Assembly: GCF_002760655.1 (NCBI RefSeq)
Contig: NZ_PDOC01000004.1
Span: 1-64,000, forward strand
DNA: 64,000 nucleotides
Reading direction: 5' to 3'
Origin: Massilia eurypsychrophila
GTDB taxonomy: Bacteria; Pseudomonadota; Gammaproteobacteria; Burkholderiales; Burkholderiaceae_D
The position numbers were made by a program, and so were the translations under genes. This document shows positions 15,718 to 25,200 of the stretch, one piece after another. Position 1 is the stretch's first letter, and each line of letters begins with the position of its first letter. The notes beneath the pieces are model-generated. The model saw nothing but the letters and a program-made list of their open reading frames with translations, was not told the DNA's origin and searched no databases.

Positions 15718-16731
15718 ATGCAGACCGACGATACCGCTTCAGCCGCCGCCCCGCCCGCCATCTCCGTGGTCGTGCCTACCTGCGGCCGCGTGGAACTGCT
15801 GGCGCGCTGCCTGGCGGCGCTGGCGCATCAGAGCCTGGCCGCGCAGCGCTACGAGGTCATCGTCGTCGACGACCAGCCCAATGCGCAGACGCGTCAGCTG
15901 GTCGCTGCCTGGCACGCGGGCGGCGCCGGCTCCGGCACCGGCCCCGCCATCACTTACCTGCCCAACGAAGGCCGCCACGGGCCTGCGGCGGCGCGCAACC
16001 TCGGCTGGCGCGCCGCGCGCGCACCCATCATCGCGTTTACCGACGACGACACCGTGCCGTCGACCGGCTGGCTGCAGCACGGCCTCGACGCCTTCGGCGA
16101 TGGCGTCGACGCACTGTGCGGGCGCGTCGAAATGCCGCTGCCGGCCAGTCCCACCGATTACCAGCGCGACGCCCAGCAGCTCGAAAGCGCCGAATTCGTC
16201 ACGGCCAACTGCTTCCTGCGCAAGTCGGTGCTGGCGGCGCTGGGCGGCTTCGACGAACGTTTCCGGCTGGCCTGGCGCGAAGACAGCGACCTGCACTTCG
16301 GCCTGCTGGCAACGGGTGCGCGCATCGCACGCTCGGCGCAGGCACTGGTGGTGCATCCGGTGCGGCCGGCACCTTGGGGCGTCAGCCTGCTGCAGGTGCG
16401 CAAGATTGCCTTCGATGCCCTGCTCTACAAAAAGCATCCTCGCCTGTACCGGCAAAAAATCCGCGCCACGCCGCGCTGGGACTATTACGCCATCGTCGCC
16501 GCCATGCTGACGGCCCTGCTGGCGGCTGCCGCCGGGTCCATGGCGCTCGCCGCCGCGGCCGCCGCCGCCTGGGGCGTGGCGACCATGCTGCTGTTCGCAC
16601 GGCGCTTGCGCGGCACGTCACTGCGCTTGTCGCACATTGCCGAAATGGCGCTCACTTCCATGCTGATCCCGCCACTGGCGGTGTTCTGGCGGCTCGCCGG
16701 CGCCATCCGCTACCGCGTCGCTTTCGCCTGA
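15718..16731 (+). CDS. Glycosyltransferase family 2 with C-terminal membrane helices
   Basis: 337 residues. The N-terminal GT-A domain begins ISVVVPTCGRVELL and has IVVDDQPN, the DxD-type FTDDDTVPS for metal and nucleotide binding, and WREDSDLHF as the acceptor-side ED motif. Two hydrophobic helices near 255-285 and 305-325 anchor it to the inner membrane. It probably adds one sugar to a membrane-linked acceptor. Donor and linkage are unknown. Gap of 4 bases to the ABC gene and 8 bases to the next GT. Confidence 0.9.
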   Translation: MQTDDTASAAAPPAISVVVPTCGRVELLARCLAALAHQSLAAQRYEVIVVDDQPNAQTRQLVAAWHAGGAGSGTGPAITYLPNEGRHGPAAARNLGWRAARAPIIAFTDDDTVPSTGWLQHGLDAFGDGVDALCGRVEMPLPASPTDYQRDAQQLESAEFVTANCFLRKSVLAALGGFDERFRLAWREDSDLHFGLLATGARIARSAQALVVHPVRPAPWGVSLLQVRKIAFDALLYKKHPRLYRQKIRATPRWDYYAIVAAMLTALLAAAAGSMALAAAAAAAWGVATMLLFARRLRGTSLRLSHIAEMALTSMLIPPLAVFWRLAGAIRYRVAFA

Positions 16732-16739
16732 GGCCCGCC

Positions 16740-17687
16740 ATGCGCCCACTCAATGTCCTCACCTGGCACACCCATGGCAGCTACCTGTATTACCTGAGCC
16801 AGGCGCCGCACAATTTCTACGTGCTGTCCAGACCGGACCGCCCGCCCGGATATGGCGGGCGCTGCGGCCACATTCCGTGGGGCGACAACGTACACGACAT
16901 GCCGCTCGAGCAGGTTCGCGAGCACCAGTTCGACTGCATCGTGTTTCAGCAATGGCAGCAGTTCGAGCACGACCAGCATGCGTACCTGAGCGCGGCGCAG
17001 CGCGCGCTGCCGCGCATCTACATCGAACACGATCCACCGCGCGTGCATCCGACCGACACGCCGCATCCGGTCGACGACGCCAACACGCTGCTGGTGCACG
17101 TCACCCATTTCAACGCGCTGATGTGGGACAACCGCCGTACGCCCGTGCGCGTCATCGAGCACGGCGTGCGTATCCCGCCCGGCGTCGCCTACCGCGGCGA
17201 CCTGGCGCGCGGGCTGGTGGTCATCAACCACCTGGCGCGGCGCGGCCGCAGGCTCGGCGCCGACGTCTTCTGCGCGGCGCGCGCCGAGGTTCCGCTCGAG
17301 CTGGTCGGCATGGAAGCTGAAACGCTGGGCGGGCTGGGCGAGATCGAACACGCCGCGCTGCCGGCGTTTGCCGCGCGCTACCGTTTCCTGTTCAATCCGA
17401 TCCGCTACACCAGCCTCGGGCTGGCGGTGATCGAAGCGATGATGGTTGGCCTGCCGGTGGTCGCGCTGGCGACGGCCGAAATGGCGACCGTCATCGACAA
17501 TGGAAAATCCGGCTTCATCGACACCGACCTGGCGCCGCTGCTGGCGGCGATGCACGAGCTGGTGCACGACCCCGGGCTGGCGCGCCAGCTTGGCGAGCGC
17601 GCGCAACGCCGCGCGCGCGAACGCTTCGGCATCGAACGCTTCAGCGCTGACTGGGACGCCGCTTTGCGCCACGTCTGCAGCGCGTGA
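16740..17687 (+). CDS. Glycosyltransferase family 4-like protein, first copy
   Basis: 315-residue GT-B enzyme. The C-terminal half has the family pattern FNPIRYTSLGLAVIEAMMVGLPVVAL with the Glu of the EAM signature, then a helical end. The N-terminal half (LNVLTWHTHGSYLYYLSQ, VFQQWQQFEHD) is shorter than usual and is less like standard Rossmann domains. The ATG at 16740 lies 8 bases after the GT2 stop. Its stop overlaps a GTG at 17684, which is why an earlier start of the next gene is conceivable. Function: glycan chain extension, donor unknown. Confidence 0.85.
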   Translation: MRPLNVLTWHTHGSYLYYLSQAPHNFYVLSRPDRPPGYGGRCGHIPWGDNVHDMPLEQVREHQFDCIVFQQWQQFEHDQHAYLSAAQRALPRIYIEHDPPRVHPTDTPHPVDDANTLLVHVTHFNALMWDNRRTPVRVIEHGVRIPPGVAYRGDLARGLVVINHLARRGRRLGADVFCAARAEVPLELVGMEAETLGGLGEIEHAALPAFAARYRFLFNPIRYTSLGLAVIEAMMVGLPVVALATAEMATVIDNGKSGFIDTDLAPLLAAMHELVHDPGLARQLGERAQRRARERFGIERFSADWDAALRHVCSA

Positions 17688-17707
17688 TCCAACCGCAGGG
17701 AGTCAAC

Positions 17708-19027
17708 GTGGCACCGGACGATACCTTTCTTGTCTCCGCCCAGCGCCGGCCGGCGCTGCGCCGCATCGCCATCGTCAGCGAGCATGCGTCGCCACTGGCG
17801 CCGCCCGGCAGCATCGACAGCGGCGGCCAGAATGTCTATGTCGGCTGCCTGGCGCGCGAACTGGCGCGCAGCGGCTACCTGGTCGACATCTTCACCCGCC
17901 GCGACGCCGTCGGCCAGCGCCAGCTGGTGCACTGGAGCGACAACATCCGCGTCATCCACGTGCCGGCCGGCCCGGCCCACTTCATCCCGAAAGAACAAAT
18001 GCTGTCGCACATGGACGCGTTCGCGCGTTTCGTGACCCGCTTCGCGCGCCGCCAGGGCGCCCCGTACGACATCGTGCACGCCAATTTCTTCATGTCCGGC
18101 ATGGTCGCGCGCCATCTCAAGCAGGCCCTCGGCATCCCCTTCGTGATCACCTTCCATGCGCTTGGCCACGTGCGCCGGCTGGCGCAAGGGGCCGCCGATG
18201 CCTTCCCGCCGGCGCGGCTGGCGATCGAGACGGCGTTGATGCGCGAAGCGGACCGCATCATCGCCGAGTGCCCGCAGGACCGTCACGACATGCAGCAGCT
18301 GTATGGCGCGCCGCCCGAGCGTATCGCGCTGGCGCCATGCGGGTTCGATCCGCGCGAACTGTGGCCGTTGCCGGCCGGCGTCGCGCGCGGCACGCTTGGC
18401 CTGGCGCCGGACAAGTTCATCGTGCTGCAGCTGGGCCGCATGGTACCGCGCAAGGGCGTCGACAACGTCATCCGCGCGCTGGCCCTGCTGCGCGGCCGCC
18501 ACGCCATCGACGCCGAATTGCTGGTCGTCGGCGGCGGGCCGGACCCGCAGGCCGACGCCAGCACCGACGAAGGGGCGCGCCTGCGCGCACTGGCCGCCGG
18601 CCTCGGCGTGGCCGAACACGTCACCTTCACCGGCCGCAAGGAACGCGACCAGTTGCGCTACTACTACAGCGCCGCCGATGTCTTCGTCACCACGCCATGG
18701 TACGAGCCATTCGGCATCACGCCGGTCGAAGCGATGGCATGCGCCCGGCCCGTAGTCGGCGCCAACGTCGGCGGCATCAAGAGCACCGTGGTCGACGGCG
18801 AGACCGGCTTCCTGGTGGCGCCGCGCGACCCGCAGGCGGTGGCGCGGCGCCTCACGGTGCTGCACGACAATCCGGCACTGGCGCACGTCATGGGCGAGTG
18901 CGGGCTGCGCCGCGCGTACCAGCACTACACCTGGCGCAGCGTCGCCGAGCAGTCCGTTGCCATTTACGCCGCCGCGCTGGCCGACGCCGCCGCGCGCGCC
19001 ATCCCCAACCTTTCCAGCCAGGAGTGA
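17708..19027 (+). CDS. Glycosyltransferase family 4, second copy
   Basis: 439-residue GT4 enzyme related to sucrose-phosphate synthase and mycothiol MshA types: EHASPLAPPGSIDSGGQNVYV binds the donor phosphate region, FHALGHVRR follows, and the C-terminal domain has GRMVPRKGVDNVI and PWYEPFGITPVEAMACARPVV with the catalytic E-x7-E. I chose GTG 17708 because AGGGAG stands 6 bases upstream; a GTG at 17684 overlapping the previous stop is the alternative. Member of the plus-strand glycan operon. Confidence 0.88.
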   Translation: MAPDDTFLVSAQRRPALRRIAIVSEHASPLAPPGSIDSGGQNVYVGCLARELARSGYLVDIFTRRDAVGQRQLVHWSDNIRVIHVPAGPAHFIPKEQMLSHMDAFARFVTRFARRQGAPYDIVHANFFMSGMVARHLKQALGIPFVITFHALGHVRRLAQGAADAFPPARLAIETALMREADRIIAECPQDRHDMQQLYGAPPERIALAPCGFDPRELWPLPAGVARGTLGLAPDKFIVLQLGRMVPRKGVDNVIRALALLRGRHAIDAELLVVGGGPDPQADASTDEGARLRALAAGLGVAEHVTFTGRKERDQLRYYYSAADVFVTTPWYEPFGITPVEAMACARPVVGANVGGIKSTVVDGETGFLVAPRDPQAVARRLTVLHDNPALAHVMGECGLRRAYQHYTWRSVAEQSVAIYAAALADAAARAIPNLSSQE

Positions 19028-19029
19028 GC

Positions 19030-19770
19030 ATGCCGACGACCAACCAACCCACGCTGCGCGAGCAGAGCATCTTCATCACCGGTGCCGCCAGCGGCCTGGG
19101 CGCCGCGCTGGCCGGCCTGCTTGCCGCCGATGGCGCCAATATCGTACTTGGCGACATCGACGGCGCAGGCGCCGCCGCCACCGCCGCCCTGATCGGCGCC
19201 CATGGCGGGCGACCCCATGCGATCGGCTTCGACGTCGGCGACCCGGCCGCGGCGGCGCGCGCCATCGAGGAGGCGGTCGATACCTTCGGCACCATCGACG
19301 TACTGGTCAACAACGCCGGCACCGACGTCACACTGCCGATCGCCGAGCTGACGACCGAGCAATGGCTGCGCGTCATCAACACCAACCTGAACGGTCCTTT
19401 CGTGCTCGCCAAGCACGCCGCGGCGCACATGCGGCGCAGCGGCGCCGGCCACATCGTCAACGTCGCCTCCACCGCCGCCAAGCGCGCCTGGCCCAACGCC
19501 AGCGCCTACCACGCCAGCAAGTGGGGCCTGCTGGGCCTGTCGCACGCGCTGCACGCCGAACTGCGCGCGCACGGCATCAAGGTCACCGCGGTGATTGCCG
19601 GCGGCATGCGTACGCCGTTCCTGCTCGACCGCTTCCCCGACCTCGATGCCGCCATCTTGCAGGATCCATTGACGGTCGCCAACGCCATCCGCTCGGTGCT
19701 GCTGTTGCCGCAAGAGAGCGTCGTTGCCGAAATCACCGTGCTGCCGATGCGCGAAACATCCTGGCCATGA
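19030..19770 (+). CDS. Short-chain dehydrogenase/reductase
   Basis: 246-residue classical SDR. The NAD(P) loop is TGAASGLG (17-24), NNAG is at 94-97, and the catalytic set is S147, Y160 and K164 in ASAYHASKWG. The substrate is unknown; within this operon it may oxidise or reduce a sugar or sugar lactone intermediate. The ATG at 19030 uses a GGAG site that overlaps the stop of the GT4 gene. Its stop overlaps the ATG of the phosphatase gene (ATGA), so translation is coupled. Confidence 0.9.
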   Translation: MPTTNQPTLREQSIFITGAASGLGAALAGLLAADGANIVLGDIDGAGAAATAALIGAHGGRPHAIGFDVGDPAAAARAIEEAVDTFGTIDVLVNNAGTDVTLPIAELTTEQWLRVINTNLNGPFVLAKHAAAHMRRSGAGHIVNVASTAAKRAWPNASAYHASKWGLLGLSHALHAELRAHGIKVTAVIAGGMRTPFLLDRFPDLDAAILQDPLTVANAIRSVLLLPQESVVAEITVLPMRETSWP

Positions 19771-20333
19771 ATGCCATTTTCCTCGACAAGGACGGCACCT
19801 TGATCGACGACATTGCCTACAACGTCGAGCCGCAGCGCATGACCTTGTGCAGCGGCGCCGGCCCGGCGCTGCGCCTGCTGACCGCGCTCGGTTACCGGCT
19901 GTTCGTCGTCAGCAACCAGGACGGTATCGGCAACGGCCGCTTCGGCGAAGAGGCGATGGTGGCGGTCGGCGCGCGCCTGGCGCAATTGCTGTCGCGCGAG
20001 CGCCTGTCACTGACGGGCTTTTATTATTGCCCGCACCACCCGAGCGCGGCGCTGGCGCGCTACGCCCGCCATTGCGCCTGCCGCAAGCCGCAGCCTGGCA
20101 TGCTGCTGCAGGCCGCGCGCGAGCACGGCATCGACCTGGGCGCGTCGTGGATGATCGGCGACATCCTGCACGACGTCGAAGCGGGGAATCGCGCCGGCTG
20201 CCGCAGCGTGCTGCTCGACAAAGGCCACGAGACCGAATGGCTGCCCGGCCCGCAGCGCACGCCGACCCACACGGCGCCCGACCTCGATGGCGCGGCGCAA
20301 CTGATCGCCGCCGCGCACGGGGCGCGCCGATGA
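19767..20333 (+). CDS. HAD-family phosphatase, GmhB-like (heptose-bisphosphate type)
   Basis: 188-residue HAD phosphatase with the nucleophile motif FLDKDGTLI (D7, D9), the zinc ligands CPHH...CAC (C88, H90, C103, C105) that mark D-glycero-manno-heptose 1,7-bisphosphate phosphatases and histidinol phosphatases, and MIGDILHDVEAG. GmhB makes heptose 1-phosphate on the way to ADP- or GDP-heptose. Flanked by an SDR and a GT9, so heptose is its likely substrate here. A house-keeping gmhB would normally sit elsewhere in the genome. Start overlaps the SDR stop by 4 bases. Confidence 0.88.
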   Translation: MNAIFLDKDGTLIDDIAYNVEPQRMTLCSGAGPALRLLTALGYRLFVVSNQDGIGNGRFGEEAMVAVGARLAQLLSRERLSLTGFYYCPHHPSAALARYARHCACRKPQPGMLLQAAREHGIDLGASWMIGDILHDVEAGNRAGCRSVLLDKGHETEWLPGPQRTPTHTAPDLDGAAQLIAAAHGARR

Positions 20334-21433
20334 GCGCGCCTGGCTGGGACGGCGCGCGCAACATATTGTGCGTGCGGCTCGACGCCCTCGGCGACGTGCT
20401 GATGTGTACGCCGGCAATGCGTACGTTGCGGCATGCCTGCCCAGGGCGCCGCCTGACCCTGCTCACTTCGCACAGCGGCGCCGCCGCCGCGCCCTTCATC
20501 GACGAGCTCGATGCCGTCATCGCCTACCAGGCGCCGTGGATGAAAAGCAGCGCCGTGCACGCGCCGTCGACCGACGCCGCCTGCGCCGAGGCGCTCGCCG
20601 CCGAGCGCTTCGACGGCGCCGTCATCTTCACGTCGTACAGCCAGAGCGCGCTACCGGCGGCCATGCTGTGCTATCTGGCGGGCATCCCGCTGCGGTTGGC
20701 CCACTGCCGCGAGAATCCCTACCAGTTGCTGACCGACTGGGTGGCCGACCCGGAGCCGGACGCGACGGTGCGCCATGAAGTGCGCCGCCAGCTTGACCTG
20801 GTCGGCGCCATCGGCTGCCGCGGCGGTGACGGCCCGCTGTCGTTTCGCGTGCGCGAGCGCGACATCGATGCGATGCGCGGCCGGCTCGATGCCGCCGGTA
20901 TCGATGTGCGCAGCCGCTGGATCTTGCTCCATCCCGGCGCCAGCGCGCCGTCGCGGCGCTACCCGGCCGACAAATGGAGCGCGGCGATCCGCGCGCTGGC
21001 AGCGCGCGGCGCGGGCGCCTTGGTGCTGAGCGGAAGTGGCGAAGAACTGGCATTGATCGAGCAGATCCGTGCCGGCTGCGGCGTGCCGGTGCAGTCGCTG
21101 GCCGGCCAGGTCGATCTGGGCGAACTGGGCGCCGCGATCAGCCTGGCGTCGGTGATGGTGTCGAACAATACCGGGCCGGCCCACATGGCCGCCGCGCTCG
21201 GCACGCCGCTGGTCGACCTGTATGCGCTGACCAATCCGCAGCACACCCCGTGGCACGTCGAACACCGGCTGCTGTTCCACGACGTTGCCTGCCGCTTCTG
21301 CTACAAGAGCGTGTGCCCGCAAGGCCATCATGACTGCCTGGCAAGGGTCGATCCGGACGACGTCGCCGACGCCGTGTGCAGCCTGCTCGACTCGCCTGCA
21401 CAGCAGTTGCGCAAGGCGCCGGGCCGTTTCTAG
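20330..21433 (+). CDS. Glycosyltransferase family 9 (heptosyltransferase-like), second copy
   Basis: 367-residue GT9 protein. N-terminal ILCVRLDALGDVLMCTPAMR and C-terminal VMVSNNTGPAHMAAALGTPLV are the heptosyltransferase signatures; LHPGASAPSRRYP is the donor loop region. A cysteine-rich stretch near the end (CRFCYKSVCPQGHHDC) resembles the one in the first GT9 of the cluster. Start ATG overlaps the phosphatase stop (ATGA). Last gene of the plus-strand operon. The end abuts a decayed DUF6880-like gene. Confidence 0.92.
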   Translation: MSAPGWDGARNILCVRLDALGDVLMCTPAMRTLRHACPGRRLTLLTSHSGAAAAPFIDELDAVIAYQAPWMKSSAVHAPSTDAACAEALAAERFDGAVIFTSYSQSALPAAMLCYLAGIPLRLAHCRENPYQLLTDWVADPEPDATVRHEVRRQLDLVGAIGCRGGDGPLSFRVRERDIDAMRGRLDAAGIDVRSRWILLHPGASAPSRRYPADKWSAAIRALAARGAGALVLSGSGEELALIEQIRAGCGVPVQSLAGQVDLGELGAAISLASVMVSNNTGPAHMAAALGTPLVDLYALTNPQHTPWHVEHRLLFHDVACRFCYKSVCPQGHHDCLARVDPDDVADAVCSLLDSPAQQLRKAPGRF

Positions 21434-21912
21434 AGAAGCTGGCGGCGGCAATCGAGCAGGCTGACAGCAGTTCTGGCGGCATTGGTTCTGCGGCCGACCG
21501 TGCCATCGAGACGCTCATCCCAATGATCGCGAAGGCCGATGTCAGCCGAACGGTGCGCGAGAAATAGGCAGGCCGATTGTGGGACGCCCCTCAGGAAAAC
21601 AATGTGCCCTATCTCATCTCTCGCCGCGTACTGCGGAGCGCTGTACTCGACGGCGGAAATTGCGTCCAACTGGGCCGACTGTCTGTCGCCAACGTTGACG
21701 ACGTTGCGAAAGCACTGCGCGCAGTGGAGAAGATGGACATTTCAGGGCGCCGAGCGCGTGCCTTAGCGATGTATGCGGCTGGCCGCGATGACGACCTGCT
21801 GGCATTGATTGGGAGATCCGAGTACCGGTGCAAGTCGTGCACAACAGAGCGTGGAGGTTGGCGGTATGACATTACCAATGGCGACGTTCACGAGGCGTAC
21901 GCGCGGCCGTAA
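21434..21912 (+). pseudogene. Decayed DUF6880-like gene
   Basis: Three frames in turn read like one protein of a family I recall as DUF6880. First frame: FLEKLAAAIEQADSSSGGI and ETLIPMIAKADVS up to REK, then a TAG (21565-21567) where the family has Trp, then LWDAPQENNVPYL. A second frame continues with ALYSTAEIASNWADCLSPTL. The first frame resumes with LAMYAAGRDDDLLALIGRSE. So there is at least one nonsense codon and two frameshifts. The N-terminal half is gone. Homology is from memory and should be tested. Confidence 0.55.
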
Positions 21913-22265
21913 TGGCAGCGGCCGTGGCGGCGAGCGTGCATGACACTGTGGTCAAGGCGGATGTGCGGAAGCTGATGACTGCCTGCGGGTGATGGCGGCG
22001 ACTTTGTTCTTAGGATGCTGACCAAACAGTCGCCTGACAGCACCCAAGAACGGCAGGGTGATTAGCAGCGTCGGTGATCAGCAATGGCGCTGCAATCACG
22101 GACGAGCCGCCCGCCATCCCCCCAATGGCAGATCGAGAAGGCGGCCACCGATCCGCGCATATGCAGCACATGAGCCAACGTCCGATTGTGGCGTCCGTGC
22201 GCCAAACCCTTGGCTGTAATACAATATTGCTACGCTGCCCAAACCATTCGATTGCCAACGCATCC
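21913..22265. other. Intergenic stretch before the hybrid kinase
   Basis: No gene that I can support. The last 60 bases must contain the start signals of the kinase. The rest probably belongs to the decayed gene upstream. Confidence 0.45.
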
Positions 22266-25200
22266 ATGTCCCAGACGCCACCGCACGCCCCCGACACGCA
22301 CGACCTGAGCTGGCTTGGCGGCGGCGGCGAGATGGGCGCGCTGATCCGTTCGATGGACTGGTCACGCACACCGCTGGGGCCACTCCAGGACTGGCCGCAG
22401 AGTCTGCGCACCTCCGTCAGCCTGTGCATGTCGTCGACCTTTCCGATCCTGGTGGCATGGGGGCCGCACGACATCCAGCTCTACAACGACGCCTACCGCC
22501 CGATCTGCGGCGAACTGCATCCGCGCTCGATGGGCGCGCCGTTCAAGGAAATCTGGGCCAGCGCCTTGCCGGTGGTCGGCGCCGCCTTCGACCGCGCGCA
22601 TAAGGGCGAAGGCGCCTACATCCGCGACCAGCGCATGTTCCTCGACCGCCACGGCTATCTCGAGGAAGCGTTCATGACGTTCTCGTTCTCGCCCATCCGC
22701 GACGAGTCGGGCGACGTGGGCGGCATCTTTCACCCCATCACTGAAGCGACCTCGGCGGTGCTGAACGCGCGCCGCAGCCAATGCCTGCGCGACCTTACCG
22801 CCGCCATCGCCGATAGCCGCAGCATCGGCGACGTCGGCCGCGACCTCGAGGCCCACTACGCCAGCATGGCGCTCGACCTGCCCTTCGTGCTGCTCTATCA
22901 GCTCGAGCCGCACAGCGGCCATTTGCTGCTGCGCGGCGGCGCCGGCCTCGACGCGCACCCGTCGCTGGCGCCGGCGCTGACGGACCTTAACGACGCCTGC
23001 TGGCCGTTTGCCCGCGCCATGGATGCGCGCGCCGCGCGGCAGGTCGACGGCCTCGCGGCCCGCTTCGCCGCCGCGCGCTGCGGCCCGTACGACAACGCGC
23101 CCGATGCGGCCCTGGTGCTGCCGATCCTGGTGCCGGGCCTGCAGGATCTGTACGGCTTTGTGGTGGCCGGCGTGAGCGCGGCGCGCGCGCTCGACGCCGA
23201 TTACCGACACTTCTACGAACTGCTGGGCGCGACGATCAATACCGCGGTCGGCAACGTGATCGCCTACGAGCAAGAACAGCGCCGCGCCGAAGAGCTGGCC
23301 CAGATCGACCGCGCCAAGACGGCCTTCTTTTCCAACGTCTCGCACGAATTTCGCACACCGCTGACGCTGATCCTCGGCCCGCTCGAGGACGCTCTGGCCG
23401 ACCAGACTGAGCCGCTCGGCCCGGCCCAGCAGCGCCGCCTCGAACTGACCCGCCGCAACGCCCTGCGCCTGCTCAAGCTGGTCAATTCGCTGCTGGACTT
23501 TTCGCGCATCGAGGCTGGCCGCGTGCAGGCGACCTACGCGCCGCTCGACCTCGCGCGCCTGACCGCCGAGCTCACAGGCGTGTTCGAATCGGCAATGAAA
23601 CAAGGCGGGCTCGGCTACCGGATCGCGCTGCAACAGCTCGACCGGCCCGTGTATGTCGACCGCGACATGTGGGAAAAGATCGTCTTCAATTTGCTGTCGA
23701 ACGCCTTCAAGTTCACCCTGCAGGGCAGCGTGACTGTGACGCTGGCGCAGCATGGCGAGCTGGCCCGGCTGTCGGTGCAAGACACCGGCAGCGGCATCGC
23801 CGCCGACGAATTGGCCAGCGTTTTCGAGCGTTTCCACCGTATCGAGGGCACGCCGGGACGCACCTACGAAGGCACTGGCATTGGCCTGGCGCTGATCGAG
23901 GAACTGGTGCGCCTGCACGGCGGCACCATCAGCGTGCACAGCGAACTGGGAGTGGGCAGCCGCTTCGACGTCGACATCCCGTTCGGCCACGCCCACCTGC
24001 CGGCGGAACGGCTGAGCCAGCCTGACGCCGACGCCGAGCCGGCCGGCGCCGGCACCACGGGCGCCGCTTTCGTCGAGGAAGCGCTGCGCTGGCTGCCGGA
24101 CGACTCCCCGGCGGCGGCGACCGGCGCCGCCAGCGCGCCGGCGCGGGCGCTGCCGCGCGTCCTGATCGCCGACGACAATCACGATATGCGCGCCTACCTG
24201 AAGGCGCTGCTCGAGCCGCACGCCGAGGTCAGCGTGTGCGCCGACGGCGAAGCCGCGTTCGCGCTGTTGCAGCGCCAGCCGGTCGATCTGCTGGTGAGCG
24301 ACGTGATGATGCCGCGGCTCGACGGCTTCGGCCTGATTGCGCGCATTCGCGCCGACCCGGCGCTCGGCGCGCTGCCGGTGATGCTGCTATCGGCGCGCGC
24401 CGGCGAAGAAGCCAAGGTCGAAGGCTTGCAGGCCGGCGCCGACGACTACATGGTCAAGCCGTTTGCCGCCACCGAACTGCTGGCGCGCGTGCAGCGCCAG
24501 CTGGCGATGGGCCGCGAGCGCCGCCTGCAGCGCGAGGCGCTGGAAATGCGCGAACATTATTTCCGTTCGCTGGTCGACCTGGCGCCGGTGATGCTGTGGA
24601 CCATCGACGCCGACGGCGCCTGCACCTATTTCAGCCAGCGCTGGTGGGACTACACCGGCCGCAGCGCCGCGCGGGACCTGGGGCTGCGCTGGCTGCGCAA
24701 CGTGCATCCGGACGACAGCGAGCGGGTCAGTGACCTGTTCCACAACGCCCTGACAATGCACGCGCCGTTCTCGTTCGACTACCGGCTGCGCCGCCACGAC
24801 GGCGCCTACCGCTGGTTCGTGGCGTCGGCCAGCCCGCGCAGCGACGACGATGGCAGGTCGGCAGGCTACGTCGGCACCAGCGTCGACATCCATGCGCGCA
24901 CCATGCTCAAGCAGCGTCTCGACCACGTCACCCGTGCCGCCGACATCGGCGTGTGGTACGCCGATGCGCCGTTCCACAACTACCACCTCAACGAGCAGCT
25001 GGCCGCGCAAATGGGCCTGGGCCATCTGCGCGACGCCACGCCGGCGGCGCTGCGGGCAGCCGTCAGCGACGCCGACCGCGCCCGCTTCGGCAGCGCGCTC
25101 GCGCTCGCCCAGCACCGCGGCGCCGCGTTCGACCTGGAGTACCGCAGCGCGGCCGACCAGCGCTGGCTGCGCGCGATCGGCTGGTGCGACCTCGGCGCCG

